NCBI RefSeq assembly: GCF_028994805.1
Contig: NZ_JAJQQP010000006.1
Span: 310,001 to 374,000, forward strand
Length of the DNA stretch: 64,000 nucleotides
From: Promicromonospora iranensis
GTDB lineage: Bacteria; Actinomycetota; Actinomycetes; Actinomycetales; Cellulomonadaceae
Direction: 5' to 3'
In this document: one piece after another, positions 1-10,066 of the stretch
How positions within the stretch are numbered: the stretch's first letter is position 1
How the letters are laid out: each line of letters begins with the position of its first letter
The notes under the pieces: generated by a model
What the model was told of the DNA's origin: nothing
Database searches by the model: none
What the model saw: the letters and a program-made list of their open reading frames with translations, nothing else
Program-made: the position numbers and the translations under genes

Positions 1-1
1 C

Positions 2-532
2 CGCATGGAGGTGCTCGCCACCGCGCCACGCGTGGTCGTGGACTTCGCGCACAACACCGAGGCGCTCGAGCTCAGCCTCGCGGCCCTGCGCCCGACGACG
101 ACCGGCCGTCTCGCCGTGGTGTTCGGCGCCACGGGCGACCGCGACCCCGGCAAACGGCCGTTCATGGGCGCCGCCGCCGTCCGCGGCGCGGACGTGGTCT
201 ACGTGACCGACGACGACCCCCACGACGAGGACCCCGCGAAGGTGCGGGCCGAGGTCCTCGCCGGGACCGGGCCGAACGGCACGCCCGAGCGCATCGTCGA
301 TGCGGCGGACGGCGGCGGCTCGCGTACCGTGGAGGTCCGCGAGGTCGCCCCGCGCGCGGACGCCATCCGCGCAGCGATCCTCGCCGCCGGCCCGGACGAC
401 ACCGTGCTGGTCGCGGGCCGCGGGCACGAGACCGTCCAGGAGATCGCCGGCGTGGACCATCCGCTCGACGACCGTGTCGAGGCGCGCGCAGCGCTGGCCG
501 CCCGGACGGGGCAGCCTCAGCAGAACGTGTAA
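2..532 (+). CDS. murE: MurE, UDP-MurNAc-tripeptide ligase, C-terminal part
   Basis: This is the last 177 codons of a Mur ligase whose start lies before the window. Mur ligases of this type add the third amino acid of the peptidoglycan stem in the cytoplasm using ATP. Visible are the C-terminal domain opening [10 protein letters not shown] and the [14 protein letters not shown] segment typical of MurE. The following substrate motif reads [10 protein letters not shown]. Diaminopimelate-adding MurE has DNPR here, while lysine-adding enzymes have DDP-type motifs, so L-lysine is the likely substrate (inference). It heads the division/cell-wall gene run, with murF 77 bases downstream. Confidence 0.93.
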   Translation, partial: RMEVLATAPRVVVDFAHNTEALELSLAALRPTTTGRLAVVFGATGDRDPGKRPFMGAAAVRGADVVYVTDDDPHDEDPAKVRAEVLAGTGPNGTPERIVDAADGGGSRTVEVREVAPRADAIRAAILAAGPDDTVLVAGRGHETVQEIAGVDHPLDDRVEARAALAARTGQPQQNV

Positions 533-580
533 ACCCGGCAGCACGACGTGCGACGCCGGCGGTACGTGTAACCCGAGCAG
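525..580 (+). repeat. Imperfect 17-bp direct duplication between murE and murF
   Basis: ACGTGTAAACCCGGCAG (525-541) recurs as ACGTGTAACCCGAGCAG (564-580). The first copy contains the murE stop codon. It looks like a local duplication in the short spacer; no function is evident. Confidence 0.4.
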
Positions 581-609
581 TACCCCATGCAGGAGAGGAC
601 ACCACAGGC

Positions 610-2070
610 ATGATCGAGCTGACTGCGGCACAGGTCGCCGCAGCCACCGGCGGGCGGCTGCACGCCGACCCGGACGTGACGGTCACGGGGGCGGTGATCA
701 CCGACTCGCGCGACGCCGGGCCCGGTGCCCTCTTCGTGGCCCTGCCGGGCGAGCGGGTGGACGGCCACGACTTCGCGGCCACCGCGGTGGCCGCGGGCGC
801 CGCGCTGGTGCTGGCGTCCCGCGAGCTGGACGGCCTGCCGACCGTCGTGGTGGACGACCCGCAGACGGCCCTCGGCGAGCTCGCGCGGTACGTCCTGGCG
901 ACGGTGCGCAGCGGGGCCGACGGCGACGTCGTGCCCCAGGTGGTGGCCGTGACCGGCTCTGTCGGCAAGACGACCACGAAGGACCTGCTCGGCCAGCTGC
1001 TGACGCCCGAGGCCGGCAACGAGCACGCCATCATCGTCCCCAAAGGCTCGTTCAACAACGAGATCGGCCTGCCGCTCACGGTTCTCCGGGTCACCGCGGC
1101 GACGCGCTACCTGGTGCTCGAGATGGGCGCCGACCGCGTCGGCAACATCGCCTACCTCACGCGCATCGCGCCGCCCGACGTCGGTGTCGTGCTCGCGGTC
1201 GGCGTCGCGCACGTCGGCCACTTCGGCAGCATCGAGGCCATCGCCCAGACCAAGGGCGAGATGGTCGAGGGCGTGGTCGACGGAGGTTCGGTGGTGCTCA
1301 ACGCCGACGACCTGCGCGTCGTCGCCATGGCGAACCGCGCCGCCCCCGGCACCACCGTGCAGACCTTCGGCACCATCCCGTCCGCCGACGTCCGCGCCGA
1401 GGACGTCACCGTGGACCCCATGGGCCGGGCGAGCTTCACGCTCCGCGTCGCCCGCACCGGCGAGGCCGACGAGCAGCGCGCCGACGTCGCGCTGCAGCTC
1501 GTGGGCGCGCACCACGTGAGCAACGCCCTCGCCGCCGCGACGGTGGCGCTGCGCCTCGGCGTGCCGGTGCCCGACGTCGCGAAGCGGCTCTCCGAGGCCA
1601 CCGCCCTCAGCCCGCACCGCATGGCCGTCACCGAGCGGCCCGACGGTGTCACCGTGATCGACGACGCGTACAACGCGAACCCGGACTCGATGAAGGCGGC
1701 GCTGCGCACCCTCGCGGTGGTCTCTGGCCGGACCCGCCGCTCGGTGGCGGTGCTCGGCGAGATGCTCGAGCTCGGCGACGGCGCCCGCGCGGCGCACGAC
1801 GAGATCGGCCGGCTCGTGGTCCGGCTGAACATCAAGCAGCTCGTCGTGGTCGGCGAGGGTGCCTACCACATCCACGAGGGCGCCATGCAGGAGGGGTCCT
1901 GGGGCTCGGAGTCGATCTTCGTGCCGGACATCGCCGCTGCCCGCTCGATGCTGGACGAGTCGCTGGAGCCCGGCGACGTCGTGCTCGTGAAGTCGTCCCT
2001 CGGTGCCGGGCTGACCGAGCTCGGGGACCACCTGTCGATGGCTCGGACCGTAGAGGACAACAACAAGTGA
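610..2070 (+). CDS. murF: MurF, UDP-MurNAc-pentapeptide synthase
   Basis: MurF joins D-Ala-D-Ala to the UDP-MurNAc tripeptide in the cytoplasm, completing the pentapeptide. The 486-residue protein has the Mur ligase ATP loop [10 protein letters not shown] at residues 115-124 and the [10 protein letters not shown] segment typical of MurF, and its length is normal. The ATG at 610 follows an AGGAGAGG ribosome site. The stop overlaps the mraY start by four bases (GTGA), so the two are translationally coupled. Confidence 0.97.
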   Translation: MIELTAAQVAAATGGRLHADPDVTVTGAVITDSRDAGPGALFVALPGERVDGHDFAATAVAAGAALVLASRELDGLPTVVVDDPQTALGELARYVLATVRSGADGDVVPQVVAVTGSVGKTTTKDLLGQLLTPEAGNEHAIIVPKGSFNNEIGLPLTVLRVTAATRYLVLEMGADRVGNIAYLTRIAPPDVGVVLAVGVAHVGHFGSIEAIAQTKGEMVEGVVDGGSVVLNADDLRVVAMANRAAPGTTVQTFGTIPSADVRAEDVTVDPMGRASFTLRVARTGEADEQRADVALQLVGAHHVSNALAAATVALRLGVPVPDVAKRLSEATALSPHRMAVTERPDGVTVIDDAYNANPDSMKAALRTLAVVSGRTRRSVAVLGEMLELGDGARAAHDEIGRLVVRLNIKQLVVVGEGAYHIHEGAMQEGSWGSESIFVPDIAAARSMLDESLEPGDVVLVKSSLGAGLTELGDHLSMARTVEDNNK

Positions 2071-3149
2071 TCGCGATCCTGGTCAGCGCCGCAGTGGCGC
2101 TGCTCGTCGCCCTGCTGGGCACCCCGGTCTTCATCCGGTTCCTGGTCCACAAGAACTACGGCCAGTTCGTCCGCGAGGACGGCCCCACGGGGCACTTCAC
2201 CAAGCGTGGTACGCCCCAGATGGGCGGCGTCGTCATCATCGCCGCGACCGTGATCGGGGTCGCGGCCTCGATGCTGGTGTCCGGCCGGCTGCCGAGCGTG
2301 TCGGCGCTGCTGGCGCTCTACCTCATGGCGGGCCTGGGCCTGATCGGGTTCCTCGACGACTTCACCAAGATCCGCAAGCAGCGCTCCCTCGGCCTGACCC
2401 CGCGCGCCAAGCTGATCGGGCAGGGCGTGGTCGGCGTCTCCTTCGCGGTGCTCGCGCTGCAGTTCCCCAACGAGAACTCGCGCACCCCGGCGTCGACCAA
2501 GATCTCGTTCCTGCGCGACACGGAGTTCGACCTGGCGTTCGCCGGCGCCACCGTCGGTCTCATCCTCTTCGTGATCTGGGCCAACCTGCTGGTGTCCGCC
2601 TGGTCCAACGCGGTGAACGTGACCGACGGTCTGGACGGCCTGGCCACGGGCGTCTCGATCATCACGTTCGGCGCCTACGTGCTGGTCGGCATCTGGCAGC
2701 TCAACCAGTCGTGCCAGTTCCTGGCCACCGCGGGACCACGCTGCTACGAGGTGCGTGACCCGCAGGACCTCGCCATCGTGGCCGCCGCCGTCACGGGCGC
2801 CTGCGTCGGGTTCCTGTGGTGGAACGCCAACCCCGCCAAGATCTTCATGGGTGACACCGGATCGCTCGCCCTGGGCGGTGCGCTGGCCGGCCTGTCGATC
2901 CTGTCGCGGACCGAGCTCCTCGCGGTCATCATCGGCGGCCTGTTCGTGCTCATCGTCTCCTCTGTCGTGATCCAGGTCGGATACTTCAAGATGACGGGCA
3001 AGCGCGTGTTCAAGATGGCCCCGCTGCAGCACCACTTCGAGCTGTCGGGGTGGGGCGAGGTCACGATCGTCATCCGGTTCTGGCTCATCGCCGGCCTGCT
3101 CGCGGGCCTGGGCATGGGCATCTTCTACGCCGAGTGGGTCGCCTCGTGA
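2067..3149 (+). CDS. mraY: MraY, phospho-MurNAc-pentapeptide translocase
   Basis: MraY transfers phospho-MurNAc-pentapeptide to undecaprenyl phosphate, making lipid I in the membrane. The 360-residue polytopic protein has the family's key motifs: DDFTK with the paired aspartates (97-98), [13 protein letters not shown] (181-193), GDTGSLALG (262-270) and PLQHHFE (319-325). The frame is open far upstream, but the GTG at 2067 gives the standard MraY N-terminus and a four-base overlap with murF. Its own stop overlaps the murD GTG. Confidence 0.97.
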   Translation: MIAILVSAAVALLVALLGTPVFIRFLVHKNYGQFVREDGPTGHFTKRGTPQMGGVVIIAATVIGVAASMLVSGRLPSVSALLALYLMAGLGLIGFLDDFTKIRKQRSLGLTPRAKLIGQGVVGVSFAVLALQFPNENSRTPASTKISFLRDTEFDLAFAGATVGLILFVIWANLLVSAWSNAVNVTDGLDGLATGVSIITFGAYVLVGIWQLNQSCQFLATAGPRCYEVRDPQDLAIVAAAVTGACVGFLWWNANPAKIFMGDTGSLALGGALAGLSILSRTELLAVIIGGLFVLIVSSVVIQVGYFKMTGKRVFKMAPLQHHFELSGWGEVTIVIRFWLIAGLLAGLGMGIFYAEWVAS

Positions 3150-4636
3150 CCGAGGCGTCCGGTGCTCGCACGTCCGGTGCCGACACGTACGGCGCCGTCG
3201 AGCCGCGCGTCCCGCTGGGCGAGGCGCGGGTGGTCCTGGCCGGCCTCGGTGTCACCGGGCGCTCCCTCCAGCGCGTCCTGACGCCGCGTGTCGCGTCCCT
3301 GGTCACCGTCGACGACAAGGCGGACGACGCCGACCACAGCGGCCTGGGCTCCGACGGCGCGGCGGCCGTGCTGGCCGAGGCGGACCTGCTGGTCGCCTCA
3401 CCGGGGTTCGCGCCGCACCACCCGGTCGTCGCCGCCGCGCTGGCCGCCGGCGTGCCCGTGTGGAGCGAGGTCGAGCTGGCGTGGCGCCTGCGGGTCGACC
3501 GGCTGGGCTCCGAAGGGCCCGCGGAGTGGCTCGGCATCACCGGGTCCAACGGCAAGACGACCACCGTCGAGATGCTGGTGGCGATCCTGCGCGCCGCGGG
3601 CCTGCGCACCGCCGCCGTCGGCAACGTGGGCCGGTCCCTCGTGGAGGCGGCCCTCGACCCCACGCTCGACGTCGTCGCCGTGGAGCTCTCGAGCTTCCAG
3701 CTCCACTTCACGCACACGATGTCCCTGGAGGCCGGTGCGGTCCTCAACGTCTCGCCCGACCACCTCGACTGGCACGGCTCCATCGACGCCTACACGCGCG
3801 ACAAGGGCCGTATCTACGAACGCGTCCGGACGGCCTGCGTCTACAACGTCGCGGACCGGACGACCGAGGACCTGGTGCGCGAGGCAGACGTCGTCGAGGG
3901 CGCGCGCGCCGTCGGCTTCGTGGCGGGCACGCCCGGTCCGGGCGACCTCGGCCTGGTCGACGACGTCCTGGTGGACCGCGCCTTCCACACCGCGAGCGAC
4001 GACCCCGACCGCCGCAAGAGCGCCGCGGAGCTCGGCACCCTGGCCGACCTGAAGCAGCTGGGCGACCAGGGCGGCGTCGTGCCGACGCACATCGTGGCCG
4101 ACGCCCTGGCCGCCGCCGCCCTGGCGCGTGCGCACGGTGTGCCGGCGTCCGCCGTCCGCGACGGTCTGCGGTCCTTCGGGCCGAGCGAGCACCGTATCCA
4201 GCGGGTCGCCGAGGCGGACGGCGTCACGTACGTGAACGACTCCAAGGCGACGAACACGCACTCCGCGGCCGCCTCGCTGGCCGGCTTCGCCCACGGCACG
4301 GTCGTGTGGATCGCCGGCGGGCTGTCCAAGGGCGCCACGTTCGACGAGCTCGTCTCGTCCCGCGCCGACCGCATGCGCGCCGCCGTGGTGATCGGCGCCG
4401 ACCCCCGCCCGCTGGCCGACACGCTGGCCCGACACGCGCCGAAGATCCCGGTGGTGGTGATCGATCCCGGTGACACTGGGACCGTGATGCGCCGGGCGGT
4501 AGCCGCAGCGCGGGACCTGGCCCAGCCGGGGGACACCGTGCTGCTGGCCCCGGCGGGTGCGTCGCAGGACCAGTTCGCCTCGTACGCCCAGCGCGGCGAG
4601 GAGTTCGCACGCGTGGTGCGTGAGCTCACCTCCTGA
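3146..4636 (+). CDS. murD: MurD, UDP-MurNAc-L-Ala:D-Glu ligase
   Basis: MurD adds D-glutamate to UDP-MurNAc-L-Ala. The 496-residue protein has a Rossmann-type opening ([13 protein letters not shown], about 29-41), the ATP loop [11 protein letters not shown] (130-140), and the C-terminal [22 protein letters not shown] segment typical of MurD. The GTG at 3146 overlaps the mraY stop. The first 20 residues are a polar extension before the conserved domain. Confidence 0.96.
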   Translation: MTEASGARTSGADTYGAVEPRVPLGEARVVLAGLGVTGRSLQRVLTPRVASLVTVDDKADDADHSGLGSDGAAAVLAEADLLVASPGFAPHHPVVAAALAAGVPVWSEVELAWRLRVDRLGSEGPAEWLGITGSNGKTTTVEMLVAILRAAGLRTAAVGNVGRSLVEAALDPTLDVVAVELSSFQLHFTHTMSLEAGAVLNVSPDHLDWHGSIDAYTRDKGRIYERVRTACVYNVADRTTEDLVREADVVEGARAVGFVAGTPGPGDLGLVDDVLVDRAFHTASDDPDRRKSAAELGTLADLKQLGDQGGVVPTHIVADALAAAALARAHGVPASAVRDGLRSFGPSEHRIQRVAEADGVTYVNDSKATNTHSAAASLAGFAHGTVVWIAGGLSKGATFDELVSSRADRMRAAVVIGADPRPLADTLARHAPKIPVVVIDPGDTGTVMRRAVAAARDLAQPGDTVLLAPAGASQDQFASYAQRGEEFARVVRELTS

Positions 4637-4691
4637 GCTGCGGGCTCGGGAGCTGACGGCGCTGCTCGCGCACGGGGCAGGAGGGACAGGG

Positions 4692-5924
4692 ATGGCCACG
4701 ACGGGAACGAGCCGGAGGGCTCCTGCGCGTTCCTGGCTGGGCCAGTGGAACTCGGACGTCTCCAGCTACTACCTCCTGGTGGGCACCACCGGTCTGCTGA
4801 CCGTGATCGGTCTGATCATGGTGCTGTCCAGCTCGACGGTGACGTCGATCGCCGCGGACCAGTCGCCGTACGCGGCCTTCCTGGTCCAGGCGCAGTACGC
4901 GCTGATGGGCCTGCCCGTGCTCCTGGTCGCCGCGCACCTGCCGGTCCGTTGGTACAAGCGGCTCGCGCTGCCCGGGCTCGCCGTCGCGATGGTGCTGCTC
5001 GTCGCGGTGATCTTCATGGGGGAGATCGCCAACGGCCAGCAGAACTGGCTGGTGTTCGGACCGGTGCGTTTCCAGCCGTCCGAGCTCGCCAAGCTCGCTC
5101 TCGCCATCTGGCTCGGTACGGTGCTCGGTCGCAAGCAGGCCCTGCTGGGCAGCTGGTCGCACGCGATCCTGCCGGCCGTGCCGGGCGCGGTGGTGGTCCT
5201 CGGCCTGGTGCTCGGCGGAGGCGACCTCGGTACGGCGCTCGTGATGGGCCTCCTGGTGGCCGGCGCCTTCTTCGTGGCCGGCGTGCCCATGTCCCTCATG
5301 ACGCTCGGCGGCGCGCTGGGAGCCTTCGTGGTCGGGTACGTGTTCATCCTGCAGCAGGACGGCGGCGACCGGCTGCGGCGGATCGTGGCCACCTACGGCG
5401 CCGAGTGCGACAAGTCCTCCGACTGCTACCAGTCCCTGCACGGCCTGTTCGGGCTGGGCACCGGCGGGCTGTGGGGAGTGGGCCTGGGCGCGAGCCGCGA
5501 GAAGTGGAACTACCTGCCCGAGGCGCACAACGACTTCATCTTCGCCGTGATCGGCGAGGAGCTCGGGCTGTTCGGCACGGTGCTGGTGCTGGCGCTGTTC
5601 GCCGTGCTCGGCCTCGCGATGAGCCGCGTGATCCGGCGGCACACCGACCCGTTCGTCAAGGTCGCCACCGCCGCCGTCGCCTGCTGGATCGTGGGCCAGG
5701 CCTTCGTGAACATCGGCGTGGTGATCGGCGTGCTGCCGGTGATCGGCGTGCCGCTCCCGCTGGTGTCCGCGGGCGGGTCCGCGCTCATCACGACGATGGC
5801 GGCGCTCGGGATGGTGATCTCGTTCGCCCGGACCGAGCCAGGGGCTGCCAAGGCACTGGCTGCACGCGGTAGCGTCGTGCGCAAGTCACTGGCTGTGCTG
5901 GGCGGCGCGGTTCGTAGACGGTAG
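4692..5924 (+). CDS. ftsW: FtsW, SEDS-family septal peptidoglycan glycosyltransferase
   Basis: FtsW polymerises lipid II at the division septum with a cognate class B penicillin-binding protein. The 410-residue protein has many hydrophobic segments and the SEDS hallmarks FQPSELAKLALAIW, YLPEAHNDFIFAVIGEELG and GVPLPLVSAGGSALI. Translation is placed at ATG 4692, behind a CAGGAGGGACAGG ribosome site. The frame is open further upstream but overlaps murD there. A 117-base spacer separates it from murG. Confidence 0.96.
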   Translation: MATTGTSRRAPARSWLGQWNSDVSSYYLLVGTTGLLTVIGLIMVLSSSTVTSIAADQSPYAAFLVQAQYALMGLPVLLVAAHLPVRWYKRLALPGLAVAMVLLVAVIFMGEIANGQQNWLVFGPVRFQPSELAKLALAIWLGTVLGRKQALLGSWSHAILPAVPGAVVVLGLVLGGGDLGTALVMGLLVAGAFFVAGVPMSLMTLGGALGAFVVGYVFILQQDGGDRLRRIVATYGAECDKSSDCYQSLHGLFGLGTGGLWGVGLGASREKWNYLPEAHNDFIFAVIGEELGLFGTVLVLALFAVLGLAMSRVIRRHTDPFVKVATAAVACWIVGQAFVNIGVVIGVLPVIGVPLPLVSAGGSALITTMAALGMVISFARTEPGAAKALAARGSVVRKSLAVLGGAVRRR

Positions 5925-6041
5925 AAATGTGCACGGTGGCTCCAGCTGTGGACGAGTTCCGGCACCTCGGGTCTCGCACGGCGGAGCGCTGCGCACCGAC
6001 CCGCCCGGGCCGTTCGTCCGGGCGACGACGAGAAGGTGATG

Positions 6042-7202
6042 ATGAGCTCAGCAGTTGTGTCGGTGGTGCTCGCCGGTGGCGGTAGCGCGGGACACGTGAA
6101 CCCCCTGCTCGCGGTGGCGGACGAGGTACGGCGTCGGGAGCCCGGTGCGCGCGTGCTCGCGCTCGGCACCACGACCGGCCTGGAGGCCGAGCTCGTGCCG
6201 GCCCGCGGCTACGAGCTGCGGCCCATCCCGCGCGTGCCGCTGCCGCGGCGTCCCAGCCCGGACCTGCTGCGGCTGCCGGGCAGGCTGGCGGCCGCGGTGA
6301 GGTCGGCGGAGGAGGCGATCGACGAGATCGACGCGCAGGCCGTGATCGGTTTCGGCGGGTACGTGGCGACGCCCGCCTACCTCGCGGCCCGGCGCAAGGG
6401 CGTGCCGATCGTGATCCACGAGCAGAACGCGCGGCCCGGCCTGGCCAACCGCCTGGGCGCCCGGTGGGCGGCCCGCGTGGGCCTCACCTTCCCCGGCACA
6501 CCGCTGCGCGGGGGCGTCCTCACGGGTCTGCCGCTGCGGCAGGCGATCGCGGCGCTCGTGCAGGAGCGCGAGGCCGACGCCGCGGGCGCCCGCGCCCGTG
6601 CCGCCGCAGAGCTGGGCCTCGACCCGGCGCTGCCGACCCTCGTCGTGACGGGTGGCTCCCTGGGCGCGGTGAACCTGAACCGCGCGGTGTCCGGTGTCGC
6701 CGCCCAGATCCTCGCCGCCGGGGCGCAGGTGCTGCACCTGACGGGCAAGGGCAAGGGTGACGAGGTGCGCGCGACGCTCGCGGCCGTCCCCGCGCTCGAC
6801 GACCGGCGCTACCAGGTCCGCGAGTACCTGGAGCAGATGGAGCTCGCCTACGCGGTCGCCGACCTGGTGGTCTGCCGCTCCGGCGCCGGCTCCGTGGCCG
6901 AGCAGGCCGCGCTCGGTATCCCTGCGGTCTACGTGCCGCTGCCCATCGGCAACGGCGAGCAGCGGCTGAACGCCGCGCCGCTGGTCGGGGCGGGCGGCGG
7001 TCTGCTGGTGGACGACGCGGACCTGACGCCCGACTGGGTGTCGCGAGAAGTTCCTACGCTGCTCGCGGACCGTGAGCGGCTCGGTGTCATGGCGAAGGCC
7101 GCGCGGTCGGCCGGCACCACCGACGGCGCCGCACGTGTCGTCGATCTCGTCGAGCAAGCCGTACGGTCAGCAGGTACCGACACCACGGAGGTCAGGTCAT
7201 GA
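6042..7202 (+). CDS. murG: MurG, lipid II-forming GlcNAc transferase
   Basis: MurG moves GlcNAc from UDP-GlcNAc to lipid I on the inner membrane face, giving lipid II. The 386-residue GT28 protein has the N-terminal glycine loop GGSAGHVNP and the UDP-GlcNAc site around EQAALGIPAVYVPLP followed by NGEQRLNA. Three in-frame starts lie together (GTG 6036, ATG 6039, ATG 6042). ATG 6042 is chosen because it is best spaced from GAGAAGG at 6030-6036. It ends in an ATGA overlap with murC. Confidence 0.96.
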   Translation: MSSAVVSVVLAGGGSAGHVNPLLAVADEVRRREPGARVLALGTTTGLEAELVPARGYELRPIPRVPLPRRPSPDLLRLPGRLAAAVRSAEEAIDEIDAQAVIGFGGYVATPAYLAARRKGVPIVIHEQNARPGLANRLGARWAARVGLTFPGTPLRGGVLTGLPLRQAIAALVQEREADAAGARARAAAELGLDPALPTLVVTGGSLGAVNLNRAVSGVAAQILAAGAQVLHLTGKGKGDEVRATLAAVPALDDRRYQVREYLEQMELAYAVADLVVCRSGAGSVAEQAALGIPAVYVPLPIGNGEQRLNAAPLVGAGGGLLVDDADLTPDWVSREVPTLLADRERLGVMAKAARSAGTTDGAARVVDLVEQAVRSAGTDTTEVRS

Positions 7203-8710
7203 GCACCACGGTCACGGATCAGATGACAGATCAGGTCGCGAAGCTCGGACGCGTCCACATGATCGGCATAGGCGGGGCCGGCATGTCCGTCGTGGCCCGC
7301 CTGCTCGCCGGGCGCGGCGTGCCCGTGCAGGGCTCGGACGCCGCAGAATCGGAGACGCTGGAGGCCTTGCGGGCCGAGGGCGTCAAGGTGTGGGTCGGTC
7401 ACGATCCGGCCCACCTCACGGGGGTGGACTCCGTGGTGATCTCGAGCGCCGTGCACGAGGACAACCCGGAGCTGGCCGCTGCCCGCGCCCGCCGCCTGAA
7501 CGTGCTGCACCGCTCGCAGGCGCTGGCCGCGCTGATGGAGGGACAGCGCGGCATCGCCGTCGCCGGCGCGCACGGCAAGACGACGACGTCGGCCATGATC
7601 GCGACGATCCTGCGCGAGGCGGGCCTCGACCCGTCGTACGCGATCGGCAGCACCGTCCGTACCGCCAACGGGTCGACACCGGGTGGTCACCTGGGGACGT
7701 CCGACGTGCTCGTGGCCGAGGCCGACGAGTCGGACGGCTCGTTCCTGAACTACACGCCGACCATCGCGGTGGTGACGAACGTCGAGGCGGACCACCTGGA
7801 CCACTACGGCACCCCGGAGGCCTTCAACGGCGCGTTCATCCGGTTCGCGCGCCGCCTGGTGTCCGACGGCTGGCTCATCGCCTGCGCCGACGACGAGGGC
7901 TCGCTCTCCGTGGGGGCCACGATCTGCGCCACGGGCGGCCACGTCATCACCTATGGCACGAACGACACGGCGCGGGTGCGCGTCACCGACATCTCGACGA
8001 CGCCCGAGGGCACCACCGCGGTGCTGCGCGGCGACATCCTGGGCACCAACGAGCAGGTGGCCGACGGCGCCGGCGTGTCCGGCAACGTGCCGGGCATCCC
8101 GATGCGGCTCTCGGTCCCGGGCAAGCACAACGTGCTCAACGCGACCGCCGCCGTGATCGCCGCGGTGAAGCTGGGTGTGTCGCCCGAGCAGGCGGTCGCC
8201 GGCGTCGGCGCGTTCGTCGGCACGGGCCGCCGCTTCGAGGAGAAGGGCATCGCCGACGGCGTCCGCGTGATCGACGACTACGCCCACCACCCCACGGAGG
8301 TCCGGGTCATCCTGACGGCCGCGCGCGAGATCGCGGACGGCGGTCGCGTGCTCATCCTGTTCCAGCCGCACCTGTACTCGCGCACCAAGACCTTCGCCGA
8401 GAGCTTCGCCAAGGAGCTGTCGGCCGCCGACGAGGTGGTGGTCACGGACATCTACGGGGCCCGCGAGGAGCGCGACCCGTCGGTCACCGCGAACACGATC
8501 GTCGACCTGATGGCCGACCACGGCGCCGCCTACGCGGTGCCGGACCGGCTGGACGCCGCGCACGCGATCACCGACCTCGCCCGGCCGGGCGACGTGGTGC
8601 TCACGGTCGGCGCCGGTGACGTGACGCAGCTCGGGCCGGCCGTCCTGGCGCGCCTGAACGGCCGCGTCGCCACGGGCTCGGCCGCTGCACCGGGGCTGGG
8701 CGAGGACTGA
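7199..8710 (+). CDS. murC: MurC, UDP-MurNAc:L-alanine ligase
   Basis: MurC adds the first amino acid, L-alanine, to UDP-MurNAc. The 503-residue protein has the nucleotide loop GIGGAGMS (23-30), the ATP loop GAHGKTTT (123-130), and the DDYAHHPTEV motif of MurC near residue 360. Its ATG overlaps the murG stop (ATGA), and its own stop shares one base with the ftsQ start, so it sits in a tightly coupled operon. Confidence 0.97.
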   Translation: MSTTVTDQMTDQVAKLGRVHMIGIGGAGMSVVARLLAGRGVPVQGSDAAESETLEALRAEGVKVWVGHDPAHLTGVDSVVISSAVHEDNPELAAARARRLNVLHRSQALAALMEGQRGIAVAGAHGKTTTSAMIATILREAGLDPSYAIGSTVRTANGSTPGGHLGTSDVLVAEADESDGSFLNYTPTIAVVTNVEADHLDHYGTPEAFNGAFIRFARRLVSDGWLIACADDEGSLSVGATICATGGHVITYGTNDTARVRVTDISTTPEGTTAVLRGDILGTNEQVADGAGVSGNVPGIPMRLSVPGKHNVLNATAAVIAAVKLGVSPEQAVAGVGAFVGTGRRFEEKGIADGVRVIDDYAHHPTEVRVILTAAREIADGGRVLILFQPHLYSRTKTFAESFAKELSAADEVVVTDIYGAREERDPSVTANTIVDLMADHGAAYAVPDRLDAAHAITDLARPGDVVLTVGAGDVTQLGPAVLARLNGRVATGSAAAPGLGED

Positions 8711-9771
8711 TGCGACCGCCCGCGCGTCCTCGCGCCGCGGGCACGGCACGGCCGCGCCCCGCAGGTGAGGGCTCGGTACAGCAGGGAAAGAACGGCCAGG
8801 AGGCCCCGGGCGCTACCGCCCGGGGCGCCAAGGGCCAGGGCCCGGCGCAGGAGCCCGCTCAGCGGGCCACCGCGCCGGCCCGGCCCGGTCGCACGACGTC
8901 CGGTGCGCAGGCTCCGGGTAGGCGGCAGCCGGCGTCGCAGCCGGTGCCGCAGGGCACGGCCCCGCCGAGGACCTCGGCGAGCCGCCCGGACACGGCTCGC
9001 ACGTCGCCGTCGGGCACCCGGCACGACGTGGTGTCGGACCAGCTGGCCGACCGTCTCGCCGAGCGCACGGCGATGGCCCGCTACCGGGTGTGGCGCCGGA
9101 TCGGCTGGACCGCCCTGACACTGGCGGTCGCCGCGGGGCTGGTGTGGGCGACGTTCTTCTCGCCGCTGCTCGCGCTCGACCCGGAGCAGGTCCGGGTCGC
9201 CGGGCAGGGCACCACCGTCGACGTCGGGCAGGTGCGCGAGACGGTGACGGACCAGGCGGGCGTGCCGCTGCCCCGGATCGACACCGTCGGCCTGCGCGAG
9301 GAGATCCTCGCGATGAACGCCGTCAAGGACGTGGAGATCACGCGCGCCTGGCCCGACGGTCTGACGGTGCGGCTCACCTCCCGGGAACCGGTCGCCGCAG
9401 TCCCGCAGCAGGGTGACGTGTACGCCCTGATGGACGCGGAGGGCGTGCGGGTCGGCACGGCGGAGGACGTGCCCGACAACCTGCCGTCGATCGTCGTCTC
9501 GCTGGCCGAGGGCGAGGCCGGCCGGCGGGCCATGAACGCGGCGCTGGAGGTGCTGGGCGCCCTGCCGCAGAAGCTTGCGGGCGACATCCAGACGGTCAGC
9601 GCCGCGACGCAGGACGACGTGCGGACCACGCTGTCGGACGGTCGCGTGATCCGGTGGGGGAGCGGGGCGCAGGTCGAGCTCAAGACCAAGGTCGCGCAGA
9701 CCCTGCTGCGCGCGGAGCCGTCGGCGACGACCATCGACGTGTCGTCACCCGACCTGCCGGTCACGCGCTGA
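8710..9771 (+). CDS. ftsQ: FtsQ, divisome bitopic membrane protein
   Basis: FtsQ links early and late divisome proteins. The 353-residue protein has about 125 cytoplasmic residues rich in Pro, Ala, Gly and Arg, one membrane segment (about 132-152), then a POTRA-like region (about 155-225) and the FtsQ/DivIB domain outside the membrane. The disordered N-terminal part is longer than in enterobacteria, as is usual for actinobacteria. A weak stem with a bulge (about 9785-9807) follows the gene and could end the upstream operon. No ftsA follows, as expected in this phylum. Confidence 0.93.
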   Translation: MRPPARPRAAGTARPRPAGEGSVQQGKNGQEAPGATARGAKGQGPAQEPAQRATAPARPGRTTSGAQAPGRRQPASQPVPQGTAPPRTSASRPDTARTSPSGTRHDVVSDQLADRLAERTAMARYRVWRRIGWTALTLAVAAGLVWATFFSPLLALDPEQVRVAGQGTTVDVGQVRETVTDQAGVPLPRIDTVGLREEILAMNAVKDVEITRAWPDGLTVRLTSREPVAAVPQQGDVYALMDAEGVRVGTAEDVPDNLPSIVVSLAEGEAGRRAMNAALEVLGALPQKLAGDIQTVSAATQDDVRTTLSDGRVIRWGSGAQVELKTKVAQTLLRAEPSATTIDVSSPDLPVTR

Positions 9772-9876
9772 CCGCCGCCTGTCGGTCCCGCCCTCGGGCG
9801 GGGGGACGGTCCCGGGGGTCGCGCGTGTGATGTCGCTGGTCGGGCGTCCGGGACGGATGCCGCCCTGCCGCGCCTG

Positions 9877-9897
9877 AAAATGACATCCGTGTGATTT
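9877..9897 (-). promoter_or_regulatory. 21-bp imperfect palindrome upstream of ftsZ, shared with sepF
   Basis: On the reverse strand this reads AAATCACACGGATGTC, then A, then TTTT. The same 21 bases with one substitution occur at 12302-12322 in front of sepF. The arms AAATCACA and TGTCATTT are inverted copies with one mismatch around a 4-bp centre, which is typical of a site bound by a protein dimer. It lies about 74-94 bases upstream of the predicted ftsZ transcription start. The binding factor is unknown to me. Confidence 0.7.
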
Positions 9898-9905
9898 CTC
9901 GCGTG

Positions 9906-9932
9906 CATCGTTGCGCGACACGCGCAACGATG
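9906..9932. promoter_or_regulatory. Perfect 12-bp inverted repeat upstream of ftsZ
   Basis: CATCGTTGCGCG (9906-9917), spacer ACA, and its exact complement CGCGCAACGATG (9921-9932). It sits directly before the predicted -35 box of ftsZ and 9 bases after the shared palindrome. It has no T-run, so an operator is more likely than a terminator; ftsQ has its own candidate stem closer by. Confidence 0.6.
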
Positions 9933-9935
9933 TCT

Positions 9936-9964
9936 TCGACACAGTTCGACGCCGCACTTACCGT
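9936..9964 (+). promoter_or_regulatory. Predicted ftsZ promoter
   Basis: TCGACA (9936-9941), 17-bp spacer, TACCGT (9959-9964). The predicted start is near 9971, giving a leader of about 95 bases. A GTTCGAC/GTCGAAC inverted repeat (9944-9950, 9963-9969) spans the spacer and -10 box. Confidence 0.5.
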
Positions 9965-10066
9965 CGAACTCAGCAGCAACCTGACATAACTCTAACCCTC
10001 TACCTCAACCTGAGACTTCGGGAGGGACGAGAGTCGGGACTCGGGACCCGATCGAAAGGCGACGAC

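Noticed and set aside
300-2066. A long upstream extension of the mraY frame through murE and murF
   Set aside because: MraY homology begins exactly at GTG 2067, which overlaps the murF stop in the usual coupled way.
9906-9932. The perfect inverted repeat before ftsZ as the ftsQ terminator
   Set aside because: It lacks a T-run, lies 134 bases past ftsQ and abuts the predicted ftsZ -35 box, and a second unrelated palindrome holds the same place at sepF; an operator is more likely, though not proven.
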